From: Chrysomallon squamiferum
Lineage: Eukaryota; Mollusca; Gastropoda; Neomphalida; Peltospiridae
Direction of reading: 5' to 3'
NCBI GenBank assembly: GCA_012295275.1
Contig: CM022676.1
Coordinates: 12,413,660-12,477,659, forward strand
DNA: 64,000 nt
The position numbers were made by a program, and so were the translations under genes. Of this stretch, positions 11,827 through 25,307 are shown in pieces (the first letter of the stretch is position 1; every line of letters begins with the position of its first letter). The notes under the pieces were generated by a model. The model saw only the letters and a list, made by a program, of their open reading frames with translations, ran no database searches and had not been told where the DNA came from.

Positions 11827-12605
11827 CAGTGGTACCTTGAGTTACAAGTGATCCAACTTACGACTTTTTCGAGTTACGAGCAGCCGCCTGGTCGAGTTTT
11901 TGCTTTGAATTGCGAGCCAAAATCCGAGTTACAAGCAAGCTTCAGATATGCCACTTCTAGTTGGCACAACGAACAACACAACATCCTCCCAGCATCCAGC
12001 ATCTCACTCATTTACATCACACGGTTACCTCGCCATTGAAGTTGTGCTCGTGTTTCTTGCAGAGTTTCAGCAATTGTTTTTTTGGGGGGGTTCGGACCAT
12101 GGATCGTAAGAAAGTGAGTGCAAAGGACAGTGCTAAGAAGAAGAAGCAGATGATGTCCATTGAATTAAAGCATAAAATCATAGAAAAACATGAGCGAGGT
12201 GTGCTAGGCAGTTCGAGTGTAGTACTTTTACGATGTGTAGCATACTGAAGCAGAAGGAGTCGATAAAGGCTATAACTCCAACCAAAGGCGTTAAAATAAT
12301 TTCTTAACTGTAGACATATGTCCATGAAAAGATGGAGAAACCCTAACCCTGTACACTTTACAAAACCAGTTTATTTCCATACATTCTCTTTTATTTTGTT
12401 TTCATACACTATTTGTCATTTATAAATACATTTTTCTTAGTTAAAAACACATTTCAAAAAAACAGTTCGGTGGTTTTGGGGGAACTGGAATGAATTAATG
12501 GTATTTCAGTTAATTTCAGTTGGGAACATTGATTTGATATATGAGTAAATTCAGATACGAGCTTGGTCAGGGAAGAAATTACACTTGTAAGTCAAGGTAC
12601 CACTG
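11827..12605 (+). mobile_element. Non-autonomous Tigger/pogo-like DNA transposon
   Basis: Ends are inverted repeats: the left begins CAGTGGTACCTTGAGTTACA and the right end is its near-perfect reverse complement over about 28 bp. TA dinucleotides flank both ends (11825-11826, 12606-12607), the expected Tc1/mariner-superfamily target duplication. Inside, from the ATG at 12099, is the start of a Tigger-type transposase (MDRKKVSAKDSAKKKKQMMS, then ELKHKIIEKHERGV), the CENP-B-type N-terminal helix-turn-helix. After a frameshift the text continues LKQKESIKAITPTKGVKIIS and then hits stops. The catalytic DDE region is missing, so this copy cannot make transposase. Total 779 bp. Confidence 0.85.
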
Positions 12606-15600
12606 TATTTAAAAGTCATTTCAGTTTATTTGATTTTAGAAATATATTTCTTATTGGAAATGGTATTGACACTGAATTTAAAAGAAAATTTAAAATGTTA
12701 ATGTAGTTTATTTGACCTGAGGTTAACACTTTCAGTTTTGCTAGTCCTTAAAGTAATGGAAACTTGTACTTTTTTCATGTTTTGGATTGTTCAAATTCAT
12801 CATTTGATCCATTTGAAGATTTTGGCAGTTAATGCCTTGGTATGAAAGGGAAAATAGACATGATGCATTTTTAAAAATTTTTTTAATTATTATTACTATT
12901 ATTTTTTTAATGAGTACAAGCCATGAAAATCTGCTCCTTAAAGCTCCTCTCAGCCCTCATTGTTAAATTGCAGTTTCAGTTAAACTTTGTTTTATTTTGT
13001 TTATTTTCCTACATGTTAAGCATATTTCCAGAAATTTTAAAATAGACATCGCATGATTTTAATGTCATTTGAATTTAGACTTAATATATCATGAAGATTA
13101 TTTTTATTTTTATTTGTGTGTTTCTTCTTTTAAACACAAATGAATGTTTTAAAAATTAGAACTATGGTGCTTAATGCCCCAGATGTCCCATCTGTTGTAT
13201 TTCTTCGCTAAAAAAATATTGATGGTTTAGAAGTGTGATACTGTTTTATGATTACTGTAAGTGAAACATAAGAAAAATTACGTTTGCAAAGTCTCTTCGA
13301 ATTGTCATTATAGAAAGATAATTTTGCATCTATTATTCCTGTTTCTATTAAAGAAACTTGATTGGAAATCATGTCATTATATTCTGTATTTAATTCAGAG
13401 AATTTTATGAAATGATTTTATGAAATGTTTAACTGAATAATTAGTTATTTATTAATTAAAGATATATAATTCAATTATTATTTAATAATTGAAGAAATAA
13501 GGAAACAAGATCCAGACACATATAGTGATGTTTCAGATTTTGTTTCCAGTTTTGATCAGCTTGATTGAAATACTTGTTATAATTGATTAAATTATATTTT
13601 CACATAACTGAATGCTGTTCTGTTATATTAAAATATTAATAATAGTCATTAATAATAGCTTTTAAAGCTACAAACCAATAGAGTCTTTTTGAATAATTAT
13701 GTAGATAATAGAATTTTTACATCTTTTTGTTTTCATTGCAATTAATATATTTTAGTGGTGGCAATAGTAATATTATAATAGAAATTATATTTTCAAAGCA
13801 TACATATACAGTATTACAATAAATTACACAAGAATTTGATTTTGTTGGATGTTTAAATATGCAGGGCTCACATAAATCATGTGTTTTTGTTGTCGGTACA
13901 GCCTTGACTGCAATAATATGCTGTTAGTGATGCTGATAATCCCATATCTATGTCCACTTCCATCTTGAATGACATTGAACAGGACACTATTACTAAGACT
14001 TTGACAGTTTCTAAACAGTTGAAGAAACCAGTTTAGAGTAAAGAAGCAATAAAGGGAAAAAACAGTTCTTAAGAGGTACTAACGAGAACCTAGCAAGTTT
14101 AATCTGGACATTTATGAAACTGCTGGAAATAATATCTTAGCATCTGTTAAGTTGTTTGCCTCAGAGTTAATAATTTAATAGCACTTTTTAATAAATTGAT
14201 ATTAATTGTTCTGTGCATGCTGATGGTTTTCAAGTTTGTTACATATCAGCCAGTCTGGATGTAATTCCAACAGGCGACTGAGATTTTCAAAACTAAAACT
14301 ATGCATTTTGCAAGAAAAGGTGTTTTCATTCAGATCCATAACTGGTCTTTGAAAAAAGTGGTTTAGGTTGTAGAGGGATTTTTAGGTATTATTTGTCATA
14401 AAAAAGCAATAACAAAAAATAAATAAATTAAAAGAAATACTACTAATACTACTATTTGTCTTTGAAAAAAAATCTGATTCCTGTAGAGGAATTTAATAAA
14501 TAAATAAAAAGAAAGAAAAAGGGACTAAAGGATCTATATATTTTATAACTTACTGGACACATTGAATGAGAAGCAGATCAAAAGGTTTTGCTCTGTTTAT
14601 ATAAATGTCTTGCAAGATCAAAATTCAATTATGGTTGGATAATGTGGAGATTTTCTTTCAAGTCATATCTGCAGATACATATACAAACAGCGTCTAAGAC
14701 AGTATCTTGGTTTTTTTAAACAGAATAGTTAGTAAGCTAATGACAATTTTTACAAATATTTTTGTAACTTACATAACAGAGAACATTACAAATAATATTT
14801 AGAAAAATAAAGTCACAAGCTACAGAAGGGTGGGGGAAGGATTATCCAGGCCTGAGTAACTTTCCTCCTTTAACCACTGATTTTCCTGATGTCATATGAT
14901 AAATAAACAAGAATGTTTTAAGTGATATTCACTAACTGCATTTTAAATATTACATAAACAAATATTACTTTGTACAGACAATGTTTTATTTGTTTTCAAT
15001 ATTAGATTTTTCTATGGAACTAATATTCAGTGTCCATCCTGTATATTAGTAACTATAATAGTTCTCTAAAAAATTTTGGCTGCATTTTGTTTATAAGATT
15101 GTTTTATTTCTGTTGATATTTACTATTTCAATATGAAAAATATTACATTATAAAGCTTAACACTTTTTGTTGATTTTCTTCATGATATTACTGTATGGAA
15201 CTAATATTGTGTAAATATCTGGGCCTCAGACTTTGTATAAAAAAATTAGGACAAATAGAATGTGTTTGTTGCATGAAGACATAATTAAGAATATTGGGAA
15301 AAGTATGATGTCTGTTATTTTACATAGAGTTTTTCTCAGACATTATATAAGCTACAACCTTGAAATATGTCCCATTATATATTAAAAGTTGAAATACTCT
15401 TTATCCATAGTGTAGCTTCTGCATAACAAGAATTTATGACTTTCAAGCCATTACTAATAGAATTAAGATTTATAGCTCTCACCAAATACTCCCTTGTTGT
15501 TACAGGTCAACAGAATGTATCTATATAACTATATGCATAACAGCAGTTGGCAGTCTGTGACATATTCACAGATCCAAGAATTCAAACTGAACAAGTGAAT

Positions 15601-16415
15601 ACAGAAAATACATACAACTGGACATCCAGTGGCTTGTGAAATACCTTAGCGTCCCCCTCATGTCTCCACACCTGAATTTAGGAGACTGAGGTAAATGATA
15701 ATGCAGATATCATTTCCAAGCAGGATGTAAAATAAAATAAAATAAAATTACCTGAAAATGTTCACATACACGTGTTAAATAATTGGGTGTTGTCTTGGTC
15801 ATCTTTTTGTATTGTTGACATTTCTCACAATTTGCACAGTTCTGCTCACTCGTGGCTTTCCACAGTAAAATGTTGGCATCAAAAGGCTTAGTCAATACAT
15901 TGGAGCACTGTTACGTATATTTGTTACTCCTTGCACATTACAAAGTGTGTCTGTGTAATCGTTAAGGTTTTGTTTTTTTAAATTTTTGCTATACATTTGA
16001 CTCATTGCCATCAGTACCAGTCTACTTAAATATTCTCTGACAGCGTAAAATATTTTAAATCGAATAATATTAACAGTGAGGAAGGCAGACGAAGAAGACT
16101 GGTAAACAGATCCTGTATAACAGTTAACTTGGCTGTATGCAGAAAGCTAAAGCAATGCAGTGGAATTATACAAATATTTCAAAGACATAATAATTTGAAT
16201 AAGTGATTTGCACCCTGCTGTAAACTACTTAGCAGCTACAGGGAAAGTTTTTGAGGAAACTAGTCTGGAAGATCTCCCTTGTATATGTATGTATATATAT
16301 ATATATTAACAGCAATCAAAATATAAATATTAGTTGTTGTCGGCTTTTGTCGGTCATTAGTGGGTGAAGAACAGCTTGGAAAAGAAAACACCGCGGAATC
16401 CCGAAAGTTTTCGTT

Positions 16416-16469
<54 letters not shown>

Positions 16470-17030
16470 TACAGTACTGGGAATAATAAAAATAATGTTA
16501 TCCCGATGATCATATTAACATCCTGTCATTAAATCTGTTGGTCTCCAGTTACCGCCTACCCATTTTAATATTTCTGTCGGAAATACTGGTACAATCAATT
16601 TATGACACTAGCACTGAACATACTATAGTTTAATAACATCAGGTTTTTCTTAAAGTACATGTGTTTGGCAGGTATTAGGTTCACTGCTGGACTGGTACAC
16701 GAAGAGGGCTAACTTCCTCGGGTTAGCGGCGCAACACTTGCCTTGCTCCGGAAGCTGGCAACACAAGCTGTGCCGCTTCCTCTGCTTCGCATCAACTGAT
16801 TGGATGTTGAATTTATTTGTACACATTATTTCATTGATACAGCATTTCTAAATTAAGTCTGCAGTGACATGTTGTCACGGTGTCAACGTCGTAATTTAAT
16901 GTCAACTGATGAAACGGAGGGGTACAATGAGACCATTAAGTGGAACATTGATAACAGAAGTACAATGAGACCATAATCTCAGGAACAGTGATTCCCGATT
17001 CAGAGCAATTTATAGGTCATGGACATTAAG
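12606..17030. other. Gene-poor spacer between genes A and B
   Basis: AT-rich with few open frames. Two coding-like pieces (about 13485-13568 and 13929-14036) are reported as findings. (AAT)n at 16421-16467; a small GC-richer island at about 16680-16800 contains a GCTAAC/GTTAGC hairpin. No gene recognised. Confidence 0.5.
16421..16467. repeat. (AAT)n microsatellite
   Basis: About 15 AAT triplets. Confidence 0.95.
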
Positions 17031-17800
17031 GATATGAGGATGGTTTTCACGTATCCTGTGATCCAGTGGGTCCCACGCATGCTCATTTGGGGACAAGTCA
17101 GGGGACTTTATTGGCCAGTTCAACACTTGGATGTGGTTTCGCTCAAGAAGATTAGTGGCCAGTCTAGCGGTTATCTGGTCTAGCGTTGTGATGTTGAAAC
17201 AGAAAGCGAGGATGTTGCTGCAGGACTGGAATGACTACTGGTGTAATGATCTCGTCGCATTAACGTTGAACAGTCATGTTTCCGTGAATGAAAACAAGAT
17301 CTGTTTCACCTCCACCATGAATGCCGGCCCAGTCCATGACGCTCCCACTGCCATATCGGTCATGCTGATGACGTTGTCTGCATCATATCTTTCTTCCCGT
17401 CGCCTCCATACATGACGCCTACCATCCAGACAGTGAACACAAAACCTGGATTCGTCTGTGAATAATGTCTGATCCCATTGTCTGCGTCGCAAGTGTTGGT
17501 TTATTCTGACTCATCTCAGACGTTCCTGAATGTGACGAGCTGTCAGGGGAACACCTACAACAGAGCGACGTGCTTGTAATCAAACTGCACAGAGACGGTT
17601 TCGGACAGTTTGAGCATGAATTCCAGTGCCTATTGTTTGCTGCAAGGTCGAGCACTTTCGAACCTGTGACGTCGAGATGACGTCACTAAATACCCATCTT
17701 CTCTTGGAATAGTTAATCATGGTCTATCAGAACGTGGTCGATCTCGCACTTGCCCAGTTTGGTGTACACGTTGTCGGAGTCGTGATATGGTACTGTCATG
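17030..17800 (-). pseudogene. Tc1-like transposase relic
   Basis: Read on the minus strand from high to low coordinates: TGIHAQTVRNRL near 17600, QTLFTDESRFCV with DGRRHVWRRR near 17400-17480, and VLNWPIKSPDLSPNEHAWD near 17070-17130. These are the classic Tc1-family blocks: the FTDESRF aspartate, the DGRR/VWRR block and the WPxxSPDLxPxEHxWD block with the last catalytic acid. The frame is broken by stops and shifts and several consensus residues are changed, so it is inactive. Terminal inverted repeats were not located. Confidence 0.8.
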
Positions 17801-20036
17801 AACACGAAAGTACTGAGCGACGTTGTATATGGATATTGGCCAGTGTTAACCGTTCCATTGCTTCATGACGTTGATTTTTCGTTAAGCCTGGACAGCAACG
17901 CAATATCAGAAGATAAACTCTTCCTTTCTGTTCTAGATAATAATGGTTTAGTGCATCAATATGTTTGCACGTGCAGTACACATAGCCGTGTGCGATATGA
18001 CAAACGGTGTTGTTTTCATTACCCAAAGCGACAGGGCATATGCAACTAACATATTACCAAGTTTTATCACATTATTTTAAATTATTTACAAAAACTTGCT
18101 AAACGTTTTTCGTTAAATATACATATACATACATATATATATTTATGGTCGCAACCGAAAAAGTTAGGAAACTACTGGATCTGAAGATACTGTCTTTTAA
18201 TGTTCATTTTCAAAGGGTTACACTAGTAGATAATTTGTGGATATGTTATGATATATGCATTATTGCGTTCATAAATAGAATTACCCACACTAAAATTCCC
18301 TGCAAACATATCCCTTCAACAGTCTTACAGTGTCCGTGGTATATGCTATATATTCTTTCTTATCTTTGGGAAAGTACATGAAAGTAAGTAAAGATTACCC
18401 TATCATAAAATCGATAAAAATACTTTGTTCTCAACAAATTTCTTCGAAGAATGGTAATCTCCTTTTATTCTGTATTTCACATTTTCTTATGAAATTCTAC
18501 CAAGCATCTTGGATACTAATATTTGATGTAACTACTTTTTCTCGATGTCCATATTGGGATGTTGAATACTTTTTAGTGACTGTCACAGTGGGAATCGTAA
18601 ATATGAGTTAAAAAAATACCTGTTTTGTGCTAACATGTAAATGGGTTACCAAGTATGAATTCTGTTCTTCTGCTTTTTTTGTTTGTTATCTCTGATTTTC
18701 GATAACGTCTTTAACCATCAGTATACAAACTGTGAGCGCGACGTTCAGTCTTTGTCTATGTAGTCTTTTAGAATGACTAGACATAAAGTACTACTAATAA
18801 TGTTAAGAGAAAACATTTTGTGTCTTAATGGTTTGTAAAAGACTCTGATTATCAGTAAATGACATCACCTCAAATTACCTGTGAGTTGGTAAGTGGAAAA
18901 ATAACTGGTTTTCATTTTGTTATATATGTTAGAATTTTTTGATTCATTTTCAGTATTATTTATATTTGTTTGTCATTAATTTTATCCAGCCCATAAAATA
19001 TGCTAGTTAAAGAAAATTTGTTTTTGGCCTAAACACGAAAATAGTTGTCCAGCCTTATTATAGTAAATAGTATATACAGCTTAATATGAATATTAAAACA
19101 CTTTACACCAACCAATAAGCATTTCCCATGTGCCTATAAAGCTCAGCAAAATATTTTATTGTCAACATATTTCTATTTATGTCTGAGCCAGACGCATAAT
19201 ACAAATTAATATTTTATAAATTTGCAAACTAATTAATATCTAAGAGGCCTATCTCTTACAATTATACATGGAATTGCATTGAAAAATTCCATTGGGTCAC
19301 GGTTCAGGAATTATGAAACACCTAACTATAGAGAGGAACTAATGAAATTCTTTTGTTATTTGAAATAATTCAGAACCATAGTAGCGAATAGAGGAAGTGA
19401 AAACAATCTGATATTACGAAATAAACCTATTTTGATTTTATTTTTTGATGTTGATGACAACTGATGTAGCAATAGGGCATTTATAACGACATAATTTTTT
19501 TTTTTATTATTTCAACCGATTAAAAAATTGTTACAGCTTTTTCTTTAGTATATTTTAGATTAAATAACATACGGAATACATTTTGAATCTTTAGATATGT
19601 TCTTATAATCTTGTCAGGATTCTTCTTTTTATTGATTATTTTATTTTCTGTTGAATTTTATGTTCTATTCATCTACTTTTCTCTCAAAACGTTTTGACTG
19701 TCTATCTCTCTATCTCTATCTATGTAGCTATATATATATATGTATGTCTGTCGGTCGGTCGGTCTGTTTATCTTTCTGTTTCTCTCTCTTTGAGCACATC
19801 TCTTAGTTTCTGTGTTTTATTTATGTTCTTCGTTTCTTTCTGTTATTGAAGGCACTTGATTGATTCAGTTTGTGATCTTTTATCTTTTTTTTTTTTTTTT
19901 TCAGGTTTTTCAACACTTTAGTGATCACTGGTTTGCTGTAGATCGAAACACTCCTCACAGACAAACACTGAGATGTGACAGATCTATCAGATACTTACAA
20001 CAAATAAATTATATTCTTTGTTTCTTTCGGTTTTAT

Positions 20037-20116
20037 ATTATTATTATTATTATTATTATTATATTATTATTATTATTATTATTATTATTGTTGTTGTTGT
20101 TGTTGTTGTTGTTGTA
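20037..20116. repeat. (TTA)n then (TTG)n microsatellite
   Basis: TTA triplets change abruptly into TTG triplets. Confidence 0.95.
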
Positions 20117-20306
20117 ACTTATTCACTTCTTTGTTTACTTTTAGTGTTTGTTTATATGTAAACTCTGAGTTAATTTATGTTTATAAAAGCACTTGATATA
20201 ATGATAAATTCAAAGTAGTAGTGTTAGCATTAGAGTGATCAAAATTTATTTTCTAGTTGGAATATTGAATACGTTTTCAATAAATATAATTGCATTTAAT
20301 AATGAT

Positions 20307-20370
20307 CATAATAATAATAATAATAATAATAATAGTAATAATAATAGTAGTAGTAGTAATAATAGTAGTA

Positions 20371-20413
<43 letters not shown>
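20307..20413. repeat. (AAT)n/(AGT)n microsatellite
   Basis: About 100 bp of AAT triplets with interspersed AGT. Confidence 0.95.
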
Positions 20414-20414
<1 letters not shown>

Positions 20415-20984
20415 CAGCTTTTGTTAATGAACGGCTCTTAAGTATCAGAGCTGCGATTACTTGTCTCTACTGAACAAAATTAAAATGTAGATCATTTTAT
20501 TAGTTATTTTTACATTACTTTTTAGCAAGTTGTGATATATAAAAGATTACTGAAATTAACCATTATCATAAATGTTTTAATGTTTAAAATTTCAACTTGT
20601 CTCATTTAAAACAAATTCAGATTCTTCGGTCCCAATTACACTTTTTCAAGAAAATTGGAGGTTACGATGTTTCATGTAACGTCAAAGAGGAAAACATTAT
20701 TGCAGGCACACAGCCTAATTTGCTTGGTATTGGGCCCCATAAACAGCATATCGAATGTCGTCTTTAGAACATTCGATCTTTTTCTATAAATGTTCGTAAT
20801 CTCTAATTTGCTATTCCCAAAAGAAATGTTAGACCACTTCTCTAAACGATCTTGAAGCATTTCGTTGAAATTAAATTTGGTAATTTGGTATTTAAACGAA
20901 AGAAACAGTTAAATCAACCGATGCGCTAAAGAAGAAAGGAAGTAAAGGAATGTATCGAAAAAGTAGATACTTTACGGCTTTCAC

Positions 20985-21049
20985 ACAATAAGTTAACCTA
21001 GAAACAGTCTGGGTACCCGGAAGAAACAAGTTTAGTCACGACATTCACA
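20985..21049 (+). promoter_or_regulatory. Leader cassette 1: 5'UTR/promoter-proximal block of gene B
   Basis: The block AGTTAACCTAG, then GGTACCCGGAAGAAACAAG, then TTCACA directly before ATGG recurs upstream of the leader exons at 33251, 39348 and 41269, and without an ATG near 36.7 kb. Retention next to intact and dead copies marks it as 5'UTR/core promoter of the duplicated unit. No TATA box stands out; transcription start not determined. Confidence 0.55.
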
Positions 21050-21104
21050 ATGGCGCTGTTGAGATATTTACTAGTTTTTCTCACGCTTGTTAGATACTGT
21101 GTAG
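21050..21104 (+). CDS. Gene B exon 1, signal peptide
   Basis: ATGG start in good context (TTCACAATGG). Encodes MALLRYLLVFLTLVRYCVG, a typical hydrophobic leader, ending with one base of a split codon before GTAAGA. The same 55-nt length is seen at 39348 and 41269. Confidence 0.8.
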
Positions 21105-21126
21105 GTAAGATTTATTATTATTATTA

Positions 21127-21167
<41 letters not shown>

Positions 21168-24100
21168 GATATAATGAAACAATCATGTAAGATAACAGCG
21201 AAAATTGTGATTCTAAAGTTTATTTTATCTGTGACGTGGTTAGAGCTGATTTTGTGTTAAAGCGTGACGTGTAGGAGTTTCTCACTATATGTTATGTACA
21301 CTGCTGTGAATGATCGTGCAATGAAAACAGCGTAGTTAAACTTTTCCGAATATGTACATTTCTTTATCATATTATGAGTTTAACATTGTTTTTTTTTTCG
21401 TTTTATAGTCCGCAGAAAATGCCGTGTGTGTGTGTTTAACCTCGTTTTCGATATAAAGTATTTTTAGGTGTTGATTACTGTTGTTAAGCGCACATATGAA
21501 ATAATATGAAATAAAATAAAACAAAAAACAGAGGTCGTTTTACATCTTTTCGAGCATAAAAAATTTGATGCAGCTATGACTGCCCCCGCTAAAATGGAAA
21601 AAATAAATAAAAATAAAGATGGCCCCATATTTTATACACTGCAGAAAATGCATTTTCTCAAGAAGCCTTAATTATACCGGTATCGCATTATTAATACTTA
21701 GCTGCTTAAAGTATCTGAATTATATTATTGTCCTTTCTTATGCTTTCTCAAGTAGTTAAGTTTATACTTAATAAAATGAATTTTGATGTTTCTTAACGTT
21801 TGAAATATGATCTTTCACATTCAAAATTCGAAGAACTCACAACTGACTTAAATGTGCTTTTATTATCTTTCACTGTAACATACAAAACATGTGTCTTCAG
21901 TTTTCAGATATTTAGCTAGTTGGAGACCAGGCTTATTCTGTGATGACAGAGGCAGTGTAGAGTATTCATAAACAGGAAGCACAAGCTGAAAATAAGCAGC
22001 AGGGTTCTTGATTCAATGAATCATCCTGAAGCTATAGTGAACATTGTCAAGGGCAGAATGGTATCACTTCAGTCAGTGTGCAAAGTTCCACTGAAGTTGG
22101 AAGAGAACAGATATCTGAATTCAAAAGGATCTGGCCAGAGCTCTTCTATGATATTATGCGTTACATTAGCACTGATGAAGAAAAGTGTAAACGTTGGGGA
22201 AACAAGTGTACTGGAGATTAATCTCATCTGTTCAGAGTAGTAGCCGTCAGATCTGTTCCACTGAAGTGGTCATTAAGGATGCATCGCACATGAGCTGCTC
22301 TTCTTTGGGTCTCACATAGATCTGTCAGTAGTCCAGCATAAACCTATGTGTTCAACTTCAGACAAAATATTGAGAGGTAGCTGCAAATAAGAGCTGCGTA
22401 CATTTTCAGTACTCTGAATATGTGTGAGGAACACTGAAACTATTAGCGCTCACCAGCTGAAGGTAACCATCGCAGAAAGTAACCATGTCATTGAAAACAA
22501 GAAGTTCTCAAAGATATAATCTGTAGTGACTCATACGAGATAATATATACAAATGGATCATTACATCACATGGCCCTGAGATCAGTAATGGACAGGACAT
22601 CATCAAAAATGATGGGAACATTACTCACGAAGAGGCAAGTCCATTACCAGTGCTTAGAATGCTCGTTATCATCGTCCAGAGGATACAGACGTTTAGAGGC
22701 ATTATGATATGGATCAATAAATTCAATTGTAGACAGTAATTTATTATAATATTATCCTCAACCATTACACAAATAACACATCAACAAGGAGTAGATCCTA
22801 ATTTATTTATTAATTATATCCGAGATACATACTCGACTAAATTATTATTTAACATGCGATATCAGTCAGTTGAAACCTATTTGAAAACGGAATCGGTAAG
22901 GGGAGAATCAAGATAATTATGTTAATATAAATTTTATATATATATATATATACACACATACATACATACACACATATACACTGGTCATTAAGACAAGACA
23001 AGTAAGAATGTCATCTTACCAAATCCCATTGCCAAACTCTTATCATAACAAGACCTACGTCATGGGAAAGGTAACCCCGGGTTATACAAGATGTCACCAT
23101 TACATGACCGCTAATAAAGTTATTTAAAGAAAAAAAAAGAAATATCTTTAATAGTTCATTATGTCGGACTCTTTAGCATTTTCATCAGGATGATCTCAAG
23201 CTCATGGTAAAGTGCAATTTTAAAGAATGAATCAAAGTTGAAATAGACACAACCGTTGAGAAGCACAGACAAATCATATCAGAAATCGTTGCTGCTGATG
23301 CACTTTCTAGTTGTGACACAGTTCCTGGGTGTTTCTATACTGAAGAGAACACAGTCCTGAAAGTTGTAAGAAATGGATTTAATCCGTCGCTTCTGGGAAA
23401 AATCGATGCATCACTGCCAATGATTATTCAGCAGTGAATGCCATTCATGACGACGAATTTTTTTTTTTTTTGGTCCGCCATTATGTTTAGTGCACTAATA
23501 TTATCCCGTATTGTGAGAAAAGGTATTTAATCTCAATCAGAAGTGCCTTGGAGCTACAACATCATTCACACAAAATTTTGTACATTCACGAGGGTTACTT
23601 AATAGCTTTCTTCATATGAACAAATCTACAAAAGAACAAACAAAAAAAAACTCGATGTCTTAGCTTCAGTTATATATCCAACAAAATCGATATTGCCGCA
23701 CGAAAGTGGTAGAATTTTTTTTATGCAAAACCTATTGACCTCAGTAGAGGAACACACCCCTTTCTGAAAGGTACCATCGGCAACAGCAACGTTTCATCTT
23801 TTAAATAACAGTAGAACTGAAGCTTAAAACAACTCAACAACGATCCGCCTCCTGATGCACCTCTCCAGAAGCAGTATAAGGAACTGAAGTCCAGCCTTCA
23901 CAGAGGAGTGATAATGCTATAGACATCTGTGACGACTTGGCATTTCAGTATGCGTCTAAGGTGGTTAGCATTGGAGCTAATTTACCAATTAGTTCAGTGC
24001 CTACTGTACATCGTCAGAGCATGCCGTTAGGGCGACTGTTAGCACAGGATGATCAGACCCAATACTTTTATGCATATCACTTGTTCCACTGTGCTCGCCT

Positions 24101-25267
24101 GATTTCTGTCCATATTGCCCAAATGAACCAGTTCGACAATTACGATCTGATATGGAAGGCACTAAAGGAGAGAAACTTCTGTGTGAAAAGTCTCACTCAT
24201 CCTTCATTGCACTATTTACCGGTCGCGCTCTTGAGCAGAAGGTCAAGAAGTTGAAAGAGACTAGTGATCTTGTGAGCATTACACAAGATGAGATGTCACT
24301 TGATGGTGTTTTCAGTAGATACAACTGCTGTAGAGATTGGTTTTATTCCCATGTGTAGGATTAGCCATCTGGTTATCAATATACGACTTACTACACATCA
24401 TCTCTGTTGTCAACTGCCTCCCTCTCTTCAGATCAGCATTATTAGCAGCACTGAAGAGCATCATTGCGTCATCAGAACATAAACCGGAACCTGCGAAAGA
24501 GGACATACTCTGCTGGAAAGAGAAGGAAATGGATGGTGAAACTGAATCGTCATTTTGACAAAAATATAATCAAAAGGAATCTATGGCAGGGTTTGACAAT
24601 ATGGAGAAAAAATATTATTTGTGATCACGAAATTTAAATAATAATTACTTTTTTATTTTTCAGGTTTATCTCTACAGTTGAATGGGTCATCGTACGGAGT
24701 TATACGAGAGAGATATACTTTGTTTTGTTCTGTTTCACCTGTTGATGATATATCATCAAATATTCAATTTAAGAAATATCAAAATGGTGCAATTACTTCA
24801 CTTTGCTTGGTTAGCACATCCTGTGTTGAGTTTTTTCCACGCTCTGGTTACAACTGTGGATGTTTTCACAGCAGTGGAGAAACTCGTGTCTACAACTTGA
24901 CAATACAAAGTCTGAAGATTACTGATGACACTAAATGGAGATGTTATCATACTTCCAGTTTCAGTAAAGACTTTATCTTGAACGTTTACTGTAAGTACTT
25001 TTGATAAAATGAATATCTTCTCTTTCATTTTGCTTTGTGATTTTAGAATCCAAAAATAATTCAGATATTAGCAATGACAAAGACCAAATGAAGCAAACTA
25101 TTTCAAGTCTTTATTATATTAAATTTCAAAGTTATCTGTTAATCATCAAGGCTTAAATAAAGTCAGATTTCCATGAAAACAAACTTACTTTTAGAAATCT
25201 CATTAATTTCAAATTAGTCAAAATAGAGGTTTTGTAGATAATATCCCATTATTGCTACTACTGCTGC

Positions 25268-25307
<40 letters not shown>

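Larger units (their letters stand above)
17810..20930. other. Spacer upstream of gene B
   Basis: AT-rich, no recognised coding. Contains (TTA)n/(TTG)n at 20037-20116 and (AAT)/(AGT)n at 20307-20413. Short open frames here look random. Confidence 0.5.

Noticed and set aside
15710-15895. Minus-strand frame with a CANCEKCQ stretch suggesting an integrase zinc finger
   Set aside because: Too short, lacks the His pair at the right spacing, no neighbouring retroelement domains.
16680-16800. GC-richer island with a GCTAAC/GTTAGC hairpin, considered as a tRNA or SINE head
   Set aside because: No A-box/B-box pair or cloverleaf could be fitted.
18145-18611. Two overlapping + strand frames of 78 and 93 codons
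   Set aside because: Hydrophobic, low-information sequence without splice support or recognisable motifs.
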